Below, one piece after another: positions 1-6,164 of a DNA stretch of 10,400 nucleotides. Within the stretch, counting starts at the first letter, position 1. Each line of letters opens with the position of its first letter. The stretch is from CAZFBR01 sp035353495 [NCBI: uncultured bacterium] (GTDB taxonomy: Bacteria; DAOPZR01), in NCBI GenBank assembly GCA_964517215.1, contig CAZFBR010000125.1, forward strand, positions 1 to 10,400. The letters are read 5' to 3'. Position numbers and translations under genes: made by a program. The notes under the pieces were generated by a model. It was given only the letters and a program-made list of their open reading frames with translations, did not search any database and was not told the origin of the DNA.

Positions 1-99
1 GTTCGCATTGCTGATTCAGTCTGACGACACGGTGATGATATCGGATACCATAACAGTTTTCCCCGCCGTGATCGTCAAACACCTTGCACAAGAAATATC

Positions 100-128
100 T
101 TGACAAATATGGCATCACGTGTTATCTT
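100..128 (+). promoter_or_regulatory. Sigma-70-like promoter of the toxin-antitoxin operon
   Basis: A perfect -35 hexamer TTGACA (100-105) is followed, after a 17-base spacer, by TATCTT (123-128), matching 4 of 6 positions of the consensus -10. It lies 25 bases upstream of the antitoxin start codon. The -10 box lies within an inverted repeat (124-139), so a repressor bound there would block polymerase. Spacing and sequence are seen directly; activity is inferred. Confidence 0.65.
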
Positions 129-139
129 ACTGGTAAGAT
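124..139. promoter_or_regulatory. Inverted-repeat operator overlapping the -10 box
   Basis: ATCTTAC and GTAAGAT form a perfect 7-bp inverted repeat around a 2-base centre (TG). It covers most of the -10 box and ends 14 bases before the antitoxin start. AbrB/MazE-type antitoxins commonly repress their own operon by binding such palindromes, so this is the likely autoregulatory operator. The palindrome is seen; the binding partner is inferred. Confidence 0.55.
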
Positions 140-153
140 TGGGGAGGTGCGTT

Positions 154-417
154 ATGGATTCGATTGATGTTACCCGGTTGTCGTCAAAGGGTCAGATCGT
201 CATCCCGTTTGATGTGCGGACCACCCTCGGCCTGGCTGCCGGGACACGGTTTGTTGTCTACGGTCAAGGGGACACGATATTCCTTAAGCGGATCGGAAAA
301 CCGTCTCGCGAAGAGAACCGTCGCTTGCTCGCCGACAGTCGCAAATTGGCACGAACAAGCAGGCTGAAAAAAGGGACACTCGGCCAGGTTGTCGCCAAAG
401 TTCGGGAGACGCAATGA
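154..417 (+). CDS. AbrB/MazE-family antitoxin (SpoVT-AbrB domain)
   Basis: An 87-aa protein expected to bind DNA and to neutralise the PIN toxin encoded just downstream. Residues about 4-45 carry the AbrB swapped-hairpin signature: TRLSSKGQIVIPFDVR, then LGLAAGTRF and a short strand ending IFLKRI. The usual IPKEIR is here IPFDVR. The C-terminal half is charged (many Arg and Lys) and is the likely toxin-binding tail. The start at 154 is chosen because GGGGAGG (141-147) is a good ribosome site there. An upstream in-frame TTG at 100 would start inside the -35 box and is rejected. The stop overlaps the toxin start in ATGA, typical of coupled antitoxin-toxin translation. The gene is nearer 50% GC than its neighbours, consistent with transfer. 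Confidence 0.88.
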   Translation: MDSIDVTRLSSKGQIVIPFDVRTTLGLAAGTRFVVYGQGDTIFLKRIGKPSREENRRLLADSRKLARTSRLKKGTLGQVVAKVRETQ

Positions 418-815
418 AAATCGTTGTTGACACCAACGTTTTGGTTTCCGGGATATTCTGGGGTGGTAAGCCCGGTCGAATCATGGAAGCAATTGTCAAC
501 GGCAAATGCGAACTGCTGGTAACTCCGGCAATTGTCACCGAATACTTGCGTGTTATCAATGAACTTGCTGGCAGCCGCGCCCCCGCTCTGATTCTCCGTT
601 GGTCGCGCTTCTTCAATGAATCTGCAACCGTAGCAGTCTCCTCTCCGTCCGCTGTCATCAGTAGTCATTCAGCAGATCAAAAGTTTCTTGACTGCGCAAT
701 TGGCGGGAAAGCGAACCTCATAGTATCCGGAGACATTCATTTGCTTTCGCTCAAGGAAACTGCCGGAATCCAGATTCTCACTCCCGCAAAACTATGCTTG
801 CTGCTTGAACGGTAA
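414..815 (+). CDS. PIN-domain toxin (putative ribonuclease of a TA pair)
   Basis: A 133-aa PIN-domain protein of the 'putative toxin-antitoxin system toxin component, PIN family' type, related to VapC but a distinct subfamily. The acidic residues expected to hold Mg2+ are visible: D6 in VVDTNVLVSG, E43 in IVTEYLR, D88 and D93 in SADQKFLDCA, and D107 in VSGDIHLL. The family cleaves RNA and inhibits growth when the labile antitoxin is lost; the RNA target of this member cannot be read from sequence. The start codon overlaps the antitoxin stop by 4 bp, so the two are one operon. Length is normal for the family and no catalytic residue is missing, so the toxin looks intact. I do not call it vapC because the antitoxin is AbrB-like and the subfamily differs. 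Confidence 0.88.
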   Translation: MKIVVDTNVLVSGIFWGGKPGRIMEAIVNGKCELLVTPAIVTEYLRVINELAGSRAPALILRWSRFFNESATVAVSSPSAVISSHSADQKFLDCAIGGKANLIVSGDIHLLSLKETAGIQILTPAKLCLLLER

Positions 816-975
816 GAATACCCGTTTGGATAATCGCAACAACAGGCATATATTCCATTTTCATGGTGAAACTGAACGTTGCATGTTCCAACCGGTTCAG
901 GGAGGCGGATGTTTGTTGGCGCAGCGGATGGACAAGGCCAATTCCGGCAGCGGCGCATCAGCCGGAGCGGGCGGG

Positions 976-1004
976 TTGACATTCGCGGTTGGTATGAATA
1001 CACT
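976..1004 (+). promoter_or_regulatory. Sigma-70-like promoter of the lipoprotein operon
   Basis: A perfect TTGACA (976-981), a 17-base spacer and TACACT (999-1004, 4 of 6 consensus positions) precede the lipoprotein start by about 60 bases. The rest of the 816-1063 gap holds no supported gene; short open frames there lack ribosome sites. The motifs are seen; promoter function is inferred. Confidence 0.5.
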
Positions 1005-1063
1005 TGCGGTGTCGTCTGCTGCCTGAACACACTCGCCGCAGCCATGCGAAGGAGGACAATCTT

Positions 1064-2254
1064 ATGAAGTTCCTGTGGAACCTGATGATGCTGGTTGTGC
1101 TGGCTGGTGCGGTTGCCGGCTGTGCGACGGCGGCAGAGGAAGTTGCCGCGGTTACGCCGGAGGATGCAGCGTCGGTGACGGCGGCGTTGGGAGAAATCAA
1201 ATTCACGCCTGTGACCGGCAGGGTCGGGTATCCATTTACCGCCACGGCGGTGGCGGAACATTATGATGCGTGGGGTATAGCCGGGACCCCGGCCATCAGC
1301 AGCGGCACGCTGCCGCCCGGCATCACCTTCGACGGCGTCAGTTTTACGGGGACGCCACTGGTCGCGGGCGAATGGCCGCTGGTCGTGCGCTTCACCGGCA
1401 TTACCGCCGATGACGGTGGCGGCGGCAGCCCGGACCAGAACGTGGCGGTCACTTTGGCATTCAGTGGAGCGCCAGCCGGCCCGGCATTCCCGGCATTTCA
1501 GGAACGCGCCCGTCTCTGGCGTGAACTTGCCGTCAAGCCGGCCCTGCCCGAGGAGGCGCGCCGGCACAAGGTGCTTGCGGAGCAGGCCCTGCGTGAGGAG
1601 AATGCCGCCAAGGCCGCCAGTGAGCTCTTTGCCGCCCTGCGCATCGATCCGTGCTGGGCGCCCGGCTATTTGCAGGTTGCCCGGGTCTGCGGCGATCTCA
1701 AACGCTATGAGGATGCGCTCAATGCGATGCACTGCTATCTCGAACTGGTGCCGGAAGACACCGCCAGCGAGAGCTGCCGCGACCTCATCTACGTTTTTGA
1801 GGACAAGCTGGCCGAGCAGAACCGCCAGACGGGAGTTGCATTCCCACCGGCGGGTGCTTCCGCCGAGGTGCGGATGCAGTTTATCGGTTTGCTGCTGGAA
1901 TTCGAAAAGGGACTGCGCTGGGAGGCAACCGCCGACGGCTGGCGGACGGAGCGTGACAACTGGGTCGGGGCCGTGCAATCGGCTGCCACCATTGATGAGC
2001 TTAAGGAACGGATTCTGCGTCTGGAGCAGATGATTAAATGGGAAGCGATGGAGGAGAGCTGGCGCTCTGAGCGGGACGGCTGGCTGGCGAAGGTGCAAGG
2101 CGCCACGACCTATGCGCAATTGGCCAAAACCATCTCCGCCTGCGAACAGCGAATCAAGTATTCCGTGCAGGTGCCGGAATGGCGGCCCCGGCGCGAGGTC
2201 TGGCTTGCTGCGATGCGCGGCATCATCGTCGGACCGGTCCGCCTGCGCAAGTAG
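1064..2254 (+). CDS. Lipoprotein with putative Ig domain, TPR-like region and 40-aa Trp repeats
   Basis: A 396-aa secreted lipoprotein of unknown function. AAGGAGGA (1049-1056) sets the start at 1064. Residues 1-20 form a lipoprotein signal peptide with lipobox VAGC, giving lipidated C20; there is no Asp at +2. Residues about 44-133 resemble putative-Ig (He_PIG) domains, with the typical stretch GTLPPGITFDGVSFTGTP. Residues about 145-250 are helical and TPR-like (KAASELFAALRIDP, then DLKRYEDALNAMHCYLELVP). Residues about 277-386 hold three tandem copies with an exact 40-residue period: W286/W326/Y366, W293/W333/W373, R294/R334/R374, R297/R337/R377 and W300/W340/W380. The protein probably acts as an envelope scaffold. 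The methyltransferase gene begins 10 bp downstream. Lipobox and repeats are seen; domain names rest on pattern memory, not a search. Confidence 0.8.
   Translation: MKFLWNLMMLVVLAGAVAGCATAAEEVAAVTPEDAASVTAALGEIKFTPVTGRVGYPFTATAVAEHYDAWGIAGTPAISSGTLPPGITFDGVSFTGTPLVAGEWPLVVRFTGITADDGGGGSPDQNVAVTLAFSGAPAGPAFPAFQERARLWRELAVKPALPEEARRHKVLAEQALREENAAKAASELFAALRIDPCWAPGYLQVARVCGDLKRYEDALNAMHCYLELVPEDTASESCRDLIYVFEDKLAEQNRQTGVAFPPAGASAEVRMQFIGLLLEFEKGLRWEATADGWRTERDNWVGAVQSAATIDELKERILRLEQMIKWEAMEESWRSERDGWLAKVQGATTYAQLAKTISACEQRIKYSVQVPEWRPRREVWLAAMRGIIVGPVRLRK
1889..2221 (+). repeat. Three tandem 40-codon repeats inside the lipoprotein gene
   Basis: The 3' part of the lipoprotein gene encodes three diverged units of 40 residues with the core W-x6-WRxxR-xx-W, spaced 120 bp apart. 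Units 1 and 2 also share an L-E helix and an A-T segment between cores. Unit 3 is truncated and its first Trp is Tyr. The units are conserved mainly in protein, so the duplication is old and under protein-level selection. Confidence 0.7.
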
Positions 2255-2264
2255 CCGACCGCAT

Positions 2265-3032
2265 ATGACCGAGCGGAAGCAGGTGCAATCGCTTGCGACA
2301 GATCCACTGTTTCCCCGTGAAACGTTTCGCGGGGAAATTGTCCCGCGGCTGGGTATGCGTTCGCTGACCGAGGATCTTGCCGAATTCAGCGGCCTGTCGG
2401 CGGATGAAGTCGTGCGCCGGGCGGATACCGCCATCGACGATCTGCACCAGGTCTGGCGCGCGCGCCAACCGTCGCTTGACGATGCGGCGGTGCGTGAGGT
2501 CTATCGCCAGTGTGCCACGGGCTACCTGTTCAAATGGGCGAATGGCGACCGCTACCGCTACACCAAATACGCCCGCATCCGCCCGCTGCTGCACGGCACG
2601 ACGCTGCTCGATTACGGCACCGCGACGGGGTGCATGGCGCTCTTTGCCAGCCGTCTCGACGGGTTCGCGGTGACGGCCGCGGATATCGATACCCCGTATT
2701 TCGCGTTTGCGCGTTTTCGTTTCGCCAAATACGGCGGGGTTACGCCGCTGGCGACGGAGCGGGAGGAAGTGCCGCGCGGCGCATTCGATACCGTCATCTG
2801 CCTCGATGTGCTGGAGCATATCGTCGACTGGCGGGCCGCACTCGATACCTGCCTTGCCGCGCGCCGCCCGGGCGGACGGCTGCTGCTCGATGTCGCCTAC
2901 GACCGCTACGACGACGGCGCGCTGCACATCAGCGACCGCACCGGCCTCACCGCCGTCGCGCTCGCGGCGCATCTCGCCGACCGCGGCGCCCGGGTGACCG
3001 GCCAGGTTGCCACCGTGAGCGTCATCGAATGA
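2265..3032 (+). CDS. Class I SAM-dependent methyltransferase
   Basis: A 255-aa Rossmann-fold methyltransferase. Residues 113-125 (LLDYGTATGCMAL) are motif I for S-adenosylmethionine binding; AADID (138-142) ends strand 2 with the acidic ribose-contacting residue; FDTVICLDVLEHI (174-186) is motif IV in the form common to the Methyltransf_11/23 group; RPGGRLLLDV (201-210) is the post-motif strand. The N-terminal 100 residues are helical and charged and may define the substrate, which cannot be named. The start at 2265 lies 10 bp after the lipoprotein stop. No strong ribosome site is visible, so translation may be coupled to the upstream gene. The C-terminus ends soon after the last Rossmann strands, slightly short for the class. 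The cytoplasmic enzyme and the lipoprotein presumably share an operon, but their functional link is unclear. Confidence 0.85.
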   Translation: MTERKQVQSLATDPLFPRETFRGEIVPRLGMRSLTEDLAEFSGLSADEVVRRADTAIDDLHQVWRARQPSLDDAAVREVYRQCATGYLFKWANGDRYRYTKYARIRPLLHGTTLLDYGTATGCMALFASRLDGFAVTAADIDTPYFAFARFRFAKYGGVTPLATEREEVPRGAFDTVICLDVLEHIVDWRAALDTCLAARRPGGRLLLDVAYDRYDDGALHISDRTGLTAVALAAHLADRGARVTGQVATVSVIE

Positions 3033-3331
3033 ATGCAGGCGCCGCCAGCATTGCGTCCGGTGCTGGACCAGCTGCTGACGCGTAAACTGGCCGGAGAAGG
3101 GCTCGGGATGGGAGCCGCGCCTTGATTCGCTCAACGCGTATATTGAGGAACGGCTGGCGCATTTTCGTGCGTATACCGCCGATCTGCGGTCGACTGATGG
3201 TGCCCGCTGACGCTGCTCGACCGCTTTTCATCGATGCGATGCACGAAGTATGGGAATTTGACGCTTTAGCTGAAAACGACGCGGGGCACAAGTGCACCCG
3301 CCAGCCACATTATGTAAACTGGAGAAAATGA
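3033..3331 (+). pseudogene. Frameshifted gene remnant between methyltransferase and transpeptidase
   Basis: No single frame spans this stretch, but three coding-looking segments follow one another in successive frames. Segment 1 (3033-3125) starts with ATG directly after the methyltransferase stop and reads MQAPPALRPVLDQLLTRKLA and on. Segment 2 (open 3079-3210) includes RLDSLNAYIEERLAHFRAY. Segment 3 (about 3213-3331) includes FIDAMHEVWEFDALAENDAG and ends in RQPHYVNWRK. Each step moves one base on, as two single-base insertions (or two 2-base deletions) would produce. Segment 3 ends in TGA overlapping the next start (ATGA at 3328), as expected for a real upstream cistron. I do not recognise the family. 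It may be a decayed gene, or an intact gene hidden by sequencing errors. A purely non-coding explanation remains possible. Confidence 0.4.
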
Positions 3332-3960
3332 AGAAACGACTGATTGGGTATGGATTGTTGGTCGCGGTGCTGGCGGGGGCGTGGTATGCCTGGCCGTGGC
3401 TGACGCTGGCGTTGCAGCGTCAGCATCTGGCCAGTGCGCCGCCGCCCGACCTTGCCGCTGGTGCGCGCCGGCTGGCGGTAGTCACCACGCTGCCATTGAC
3501 GGCGCCGCAGCTGGCAATCGACAAAAGCGAGCGACGGCTGACCTTGTATGACGGCGCACGCGAAATCAAACGATACAAAATCGCGCTGGGGCGGGCGCCG
3601 GTCGGGCACAAACAGGCCGAGGGTGACAATCGCACGCCGGTCGGCCGGTATTATATTTGTGTGCGCACGCAGGAAACGCCATACCATTTGTTCATGGGTT
3701 TGAGCTACCCCAATGCGGATGATGCCCGAACCGCGCAAAAAGCCGGGCTTTTGGACACGAACTCGGCAGGTGCAATTATCGCAGCTGAAAACGCGCGCCA
3801 AAGCCCGCCCTGGAACACAGTTTTAGGGGGTGCCATTGGCATCCATGGCATGGGCAGTTTTGGCGATTGGACGCTGGGGTGCATGGCGCTTGATAATGCC
3901 GATATTGAGGAATTGTGGGCCGCCACCGGCTATTGGACGCCAGTTGAGATCACGGAATAG
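3328..3960 (+). CDS. L,D-transpeptidase (YkuD domain), membrane-anchored
   Basis: A 210-aa peptidoglycan L,D-transpeptidase of the ErfK/YbiS/YafK type, expected to cross-link or anchor peptidoglycan stem peptides in the periplasm. Residues 4-30 are a hydrophobic anchor or uncleaved signal behind KKR. The YkuD domain starts near residue 60 with LAIDKSERRLTLYDG, continues through GDNRTPVGRYYI, and ends in the active-site segment IHGMG (172-176) and DWTLGC (180-185). H173 and C185 are the predicted catalytic pair. The DWTxGC form, in place of the SxGC of many family members, is typical of one YkuD branch. The start at 3328 is preferred because GGAG (3321-3324) precedes it, though only 3 bases away, and the hydrophobic segment follows at once. 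An in-frame ATG at 3292 is possible but adds a poor leader. The ATGA overlap suggests coupling to the remnant upstream. Confidence 0.88.
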   Translation: MKKRLIGYGLLVAVLAGAWYAWPWLTLALQRQHLASAPPPDLAAGARRLAVVTTLPLTAPQLAIDKSERRLTLYDGAREIKRYKIALGRAPVGHKQAEGDNRTPVGRYYICVRTQETPYHLFMGLSYPNADDARTAQKAGLLDTNSAGAIIAAENARQSPPWNTVLGGAIGIHGMGSFGDWTLGCMALDNADIEELWAATGYWTPVEITE

Positions 3961-4274
3961 CGTGCCGCGCGAAGGATAAAGAATCAGGCAGTAGCGAGTG
4001 CGAGTTTTGGCCCGTTGTTATGCGCAGCAATACCAATACAAACCGCACCAGGCACATGATGAATATCGCGTATAACCACCGCAAACGCACCCCAGCGATG
4101 CGTATAGCAATTCCGCCATTTCCACTCGACAGTTAACATAATATATATTATCGGTAGTAGTAATTGGGCGAGAATGGACGGGTTTTGAGACGCCAACCCC
4201 GGGTCTTCGCCGGGTGTTCATTGGTAACAAGCGCCGGTTACACTTATTCATGAATACATCAGTGATGCGGCAGA
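3961..4274. other. Intergenic stretch without a supported gene
   Basis: This 314-bp gap separates the plus-strand transpeptidase gene from the convergent minus-strand orphan gene. Composition drops below that of the left flank. All three minus-strand frames are open over much of 3964-4130, but none has a convincing start or ribosome site, so no gene is called. A 14-bp AT palindrome (4138-4151) and two short hairpins, GTAAC-N8-GTTAC (4223-4240) and CCCGG-N7-CCGGG (4198-4214), are visible. Neither hairpin is followed by a T-run, so neither is a standard intrinsic terminator. Confidence 0.5.
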
Positions 4275-4877
4275 TTAAACCATATCCCCATTCCAGTGTC
4301 CGATACGATTCTTTGCGTGAGCTCCGAGTAGCTGATCGAAGTATTCGCGAATAATTCGCACACGACTATCACTTCGACTTAGAAAAAGCAATGCCACAGT
4401 TCCGGACTCATATGAAACACAGTAAAAGTGTTTGTCCTTCTTTTTGAGCGCAGCAAGTACTTCGGCTACACGTTCGCGAGTTTTCTTCGCGCGAATATGT
4501 TGGTATACGATAACTACCCGATTACTATCTTTATGCATCGCCGCAATTAGTTCAGCGGGCATAATGTAATCCGCAATCCTATTGACGCTGCCAGTTTTAA
4601 TCCCGGTATTGGGGTCTAGGAACAAATCTCCTTTTGATGAAATCTCAGCAAAGTAACCAGCTCGATCTTCGCAAAGATCATGGTTGTGACTAACGAGTTG
4701 AAACCGCTTAATCCTCAGTAGACGGACAAATAGCTCTGAATCCACTGGTTTCCATAACCTTGCATCTGTGGCCATCTGATCTACAATGAATTCTTTTAGA
4801 ACTCCGTCTCGTTGCAGACCCTCAAATATAGATCCTTTCCAATGGTCAAGTGCATCTCCCAGATAATCTAAGTTCAT
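4275..4877 (-). CDS. Conserved hypothetical protein, 200 aa, atypical GC
   Basis: A 200-aa soluble protein that I cannot assign to a named family. The opening MNLDYLGDALDHWKG looks like a natural N-terminus. Distinctive segments are GDLFLDPNTGI (83-93), VVIVYQH (121-127) and SYESGTVALLFLSR (155-168). The order of an acidic strand end (LDP), then a hydrophobic strand ending YQH, then a late strand pair recalls a diverged Rossmann-like fold, but no SAM or nucleotide motif is certain. The closest ribosome-site match, AGGAG (4891-4895), lies 13 bases from the ATG, a long spacing. Sampled lines of the gene are about 43% GC against 65-73% in flanking genes, which strongly suggests acquisition. It has its own candidate promoter and stands alone, convergent with the transpeptidase. 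That it is a real gene is fairly sure; its function is unknown. Confidence 0.72.
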   Translation of the reverse strand: MNLDYLGDALDHWKGSIFEGLQRDGVLKEFIVDQMATDARLWKPVDSELFVRLLRIKRFQLVSHNHDLCEDRAGYFAEISSKGDLFLDPNTGIKTGSVNRIADYIMPAELIAAMHKDSNRVVIVYQHIRAKKTRERVAEVLAALKKKDKHFYCVSYESGTVALLFLSRSDSRVRIIREYFDQLLGAHAKNRIGHWNGDMV

Positions 4878-4902
4878 AGTTCTTGCTTATCTCCTCTGTG
4901 TA

Positions 4903-4932
4903 AAGATATGACTTGCTGCACGAAAGTAACAA
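4903..4932 (-). promoter_or_regulatory. Candidate promoter of the orphan gene
   Basis: Read on the minus strand, TTGTTA (4932-4927), an 18-base spacer and TATCTT (4908-4903) precede the start codon by about 25 bases. Both hexamers match 4 of 6 consensus positions. The call is moderate because the local sequence is AT-rich and such matches arise easily. Confidence 0.35.
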
Positions 4933-4998
4933 TACTGCCACAGACAGTTATACAGTGGGCTTCAGCCATATCGGTAGACCGGGGTTTCAACCATTTCA

Positions 4999-5847
4999 TT
5001 AGGCCTGCTCGTCAAGTTGTTTGAGCGTTTTGCCGCCTTTGGTTTTCCATGCGATAAGTCCGTTGGTGCTCCCGCCGTGGATAACAACCGCTGCCGCCGA
5101 CGGGCTGGAAAACTCCGTGTCTTTGGTGAATACCAGAACCCCGTTTTTCTCGACGAGCACGCCGCTGGCGATGAGTTGCCTGCGCTGAACCAGCGAATTG
5201 GGATAATTCTCGGCCGACGGTCGCTCCTCAAGAACTGCGGTGGATCCCTGGAATACGACGAAACCATTTGCAGTGCGCTGGCCGCACGACTCAACGCCCT
5301 TGATACGGCAGAAAAGCTTGCCACCGGGCTGCTCTTTCGCGTCGGGCTGGTTGATTGGCGTGAGAATATCGCAACCGAGGACAGGTAGGAGCTGCCGAAC
5401 ATGGGCAAGAAACACTTCCATGTCGGCACGATCTGATTCAGGGAGCTTGGCGCCACCGGCCTGATTTTGTTCGAGGGTGAACCGGTTGATCTGCGCGGCT
5501 TCGGCAAGAATGCGGCTTTCGAGATAGCGCACATGGGCCTTGGTCAGGTTCGCATCCTTACTGACGAAAACAACAACCGAAACCCAAAATTCCACAGTTT
5601 TATGACGCGGTAGTCGCTCGCGAATGATCTCCGCCTCGCCGATGTACGCGTGCGGAGCGTTAGTGTGAGGATCGCTGCCGATGAGGATGTAGACACCTGC
5701 CTTTTCGAGTTCCTCACGGGCAAGAAGTTCGTCAAGATCGGTGCGGGGCGCGGTAATGGCCATACCGGTCCAATTGGAAATCTCGGCGGTGCGCAAGCCC
5801 TTCGCATTGCCGCGCGGCAAAAAAAGTTTGATCGTGGCTGACGGCAT
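4999..5847 (-). CDS. GIY-YIG nuclease-family protein with C-terminal DUF4357
   Basis: A 282-aa protein of the GIY-YIG plus DUF4357 architecture. The GIY-YIG core begins with GVY (51-53) and YIG (68-70), followed by EAEIIRERL (71-79), which carries the candidate catalytic Arg (R76 or R78). E110 in RYLESRIL is the candidate metal-binding Glu. A conserved middle segment LPESDRADMEVFL (135-147) follows, and DUF4357 covers about 235-282 (SSPSAAAVVIHGG, then WKTKGGKTL). GIY-YIG enzymes cut DNA; the target and role of this subfamily are not established. The start at 5847 fits the family's MPS-TIKLFL opening and has GGAGG (5852-5856). An extension to 5955 would read through the promoter and is rejected. 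The gene is monocistronic on the minus strand with its own promoter. It could be a defence or stand-alone repair factor. Confidence 0.85.
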   Translation of the reverse strand: MPSATIKLFLPRGNAKGLRTAEISNWTGMAITAPRTDLDELLAREELEKAGVYILIGSDPHTNAPHAYIGEAEIIRERLPRHKTVEFWVSVVVFVSKDANLTKAHVRYLESRILAEAAQINRFTLEQNQAGGAKLPESDRADMEVFLAHVRQLLPVLGCDILTPINQPDAKEQPGGKLFCRIKGVESCGQRTANGFVVFQGSTAVLEERPSAENYPNSLVQRRQLIASGVLVEKNGVLVFTKDTEFSSPSAAAVVIHGGSTNGLIAWKTKGGKTLKQLDEQA

Positions 5848-5890
5848 GCCCCCTCCATAAGCCCAACAGAATATTTCAGTTACAGAAACA

Positions 5891-5919
5891 ATACTATCAC
5901 CAGTATCATCGCATGTCAA
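5891..5919 (-). promoter_or_regulatory. Extended -10 sigma-70 promoter of the GIY-YIG gene
   Basis: On the minus strand a perfect TTGACA (5919-5914) is followed by 17 bases and TAGTAT (5896-5891), preceded by TGA as an extended -10. The -10 is also one arm of an inverted repeat, ATACT-N6-AGTAT (5891-5906), a possible operator. The start codon lies about 44 bases downstream. Confidence 0.6.
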
Positions 5920-6056
5920 TTGCATGGAAACAGGCAACGCCAAATCGACATGCAAATGCCCCGGCGGTCATGAATTCCACTGTTTTTCGCAGTCCGCCTG
6001 CATATAATACCAGTTCGCACCAATGTGCGTTACAGTAATCCGGCGGTCAATCCGCG

Positions 6057-6164
6057 CTATCCCCCGGTGGAATAGCCCAACCGCACCAGCGCCTGACATG
6101 CGGTGACTGGCGCCGACTCCGCGCCGAGGGGGCAATCAATCCGCACCAGCATTTGTTCGATCAT
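6057..6164 (-). CDS. Possible small coupled ORF, 35 aa
   Basis: Its ATG overlaps the stop of the 120-aa gene in an ATGA junction (6164-6161), the classic signal for coupled translation. The 35-residue product begins MIEQMLVRIDCPLGAES and ends LVRLGYSTGG before a TAG. It carries two LVR(I/L) segments encoded by a 10-bp direct repeat, CCGCACCAGC on the plus strand (6081-6090 and 6141-6150). I recognise no family. It could be a genuine small subunit or a chance frame; the overlap is the only positive evidence. Confidence 0.3.
   Translation of the reverse strand: MIEQMLVRIDCPLGAESAPVTACQALVRLGYSTGG

Noticed and set aside
100-153. TTG start extending the antitoxin by 18 residues
   Set aside because: It would begin in the -35 box and include the operator; the ATG at 154 has a proper ribosome site.
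737-2434. 565-aa open frame on the minus strand
   Set aside because: It lies antisense to the lipoprotein gene, shows low-complexity Arg/Pro/Ala composition, and has no domain or ribosome site. It is a GC-rich shadow frame.
2223-3134. 303-aa minus-strand frame
   Set aside because: It is antisense to the methyltransferase with its clear SAM motifs; Arg/Gly-rich shadow.
4198-4240. Intrinsic terminator for the orphan gene
   Set aside because: Two short hairpins exist but neither has a T-run on either strand.
4190-4260. Integron attC-like site beside the orphan gene
   Set aside because: The spacer has TAAC/GTTA-type words and hairpins, but no pair fits the RYYYAAC / GTTRRRY core boxes and no integrase is present.
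5848-5955. N-terminal extension of the GIY-YIG protein
   Set aside because: It would cover the promoter and ribosome site; homologues, as I recall them, start at the MPS-TIKLFL segment.
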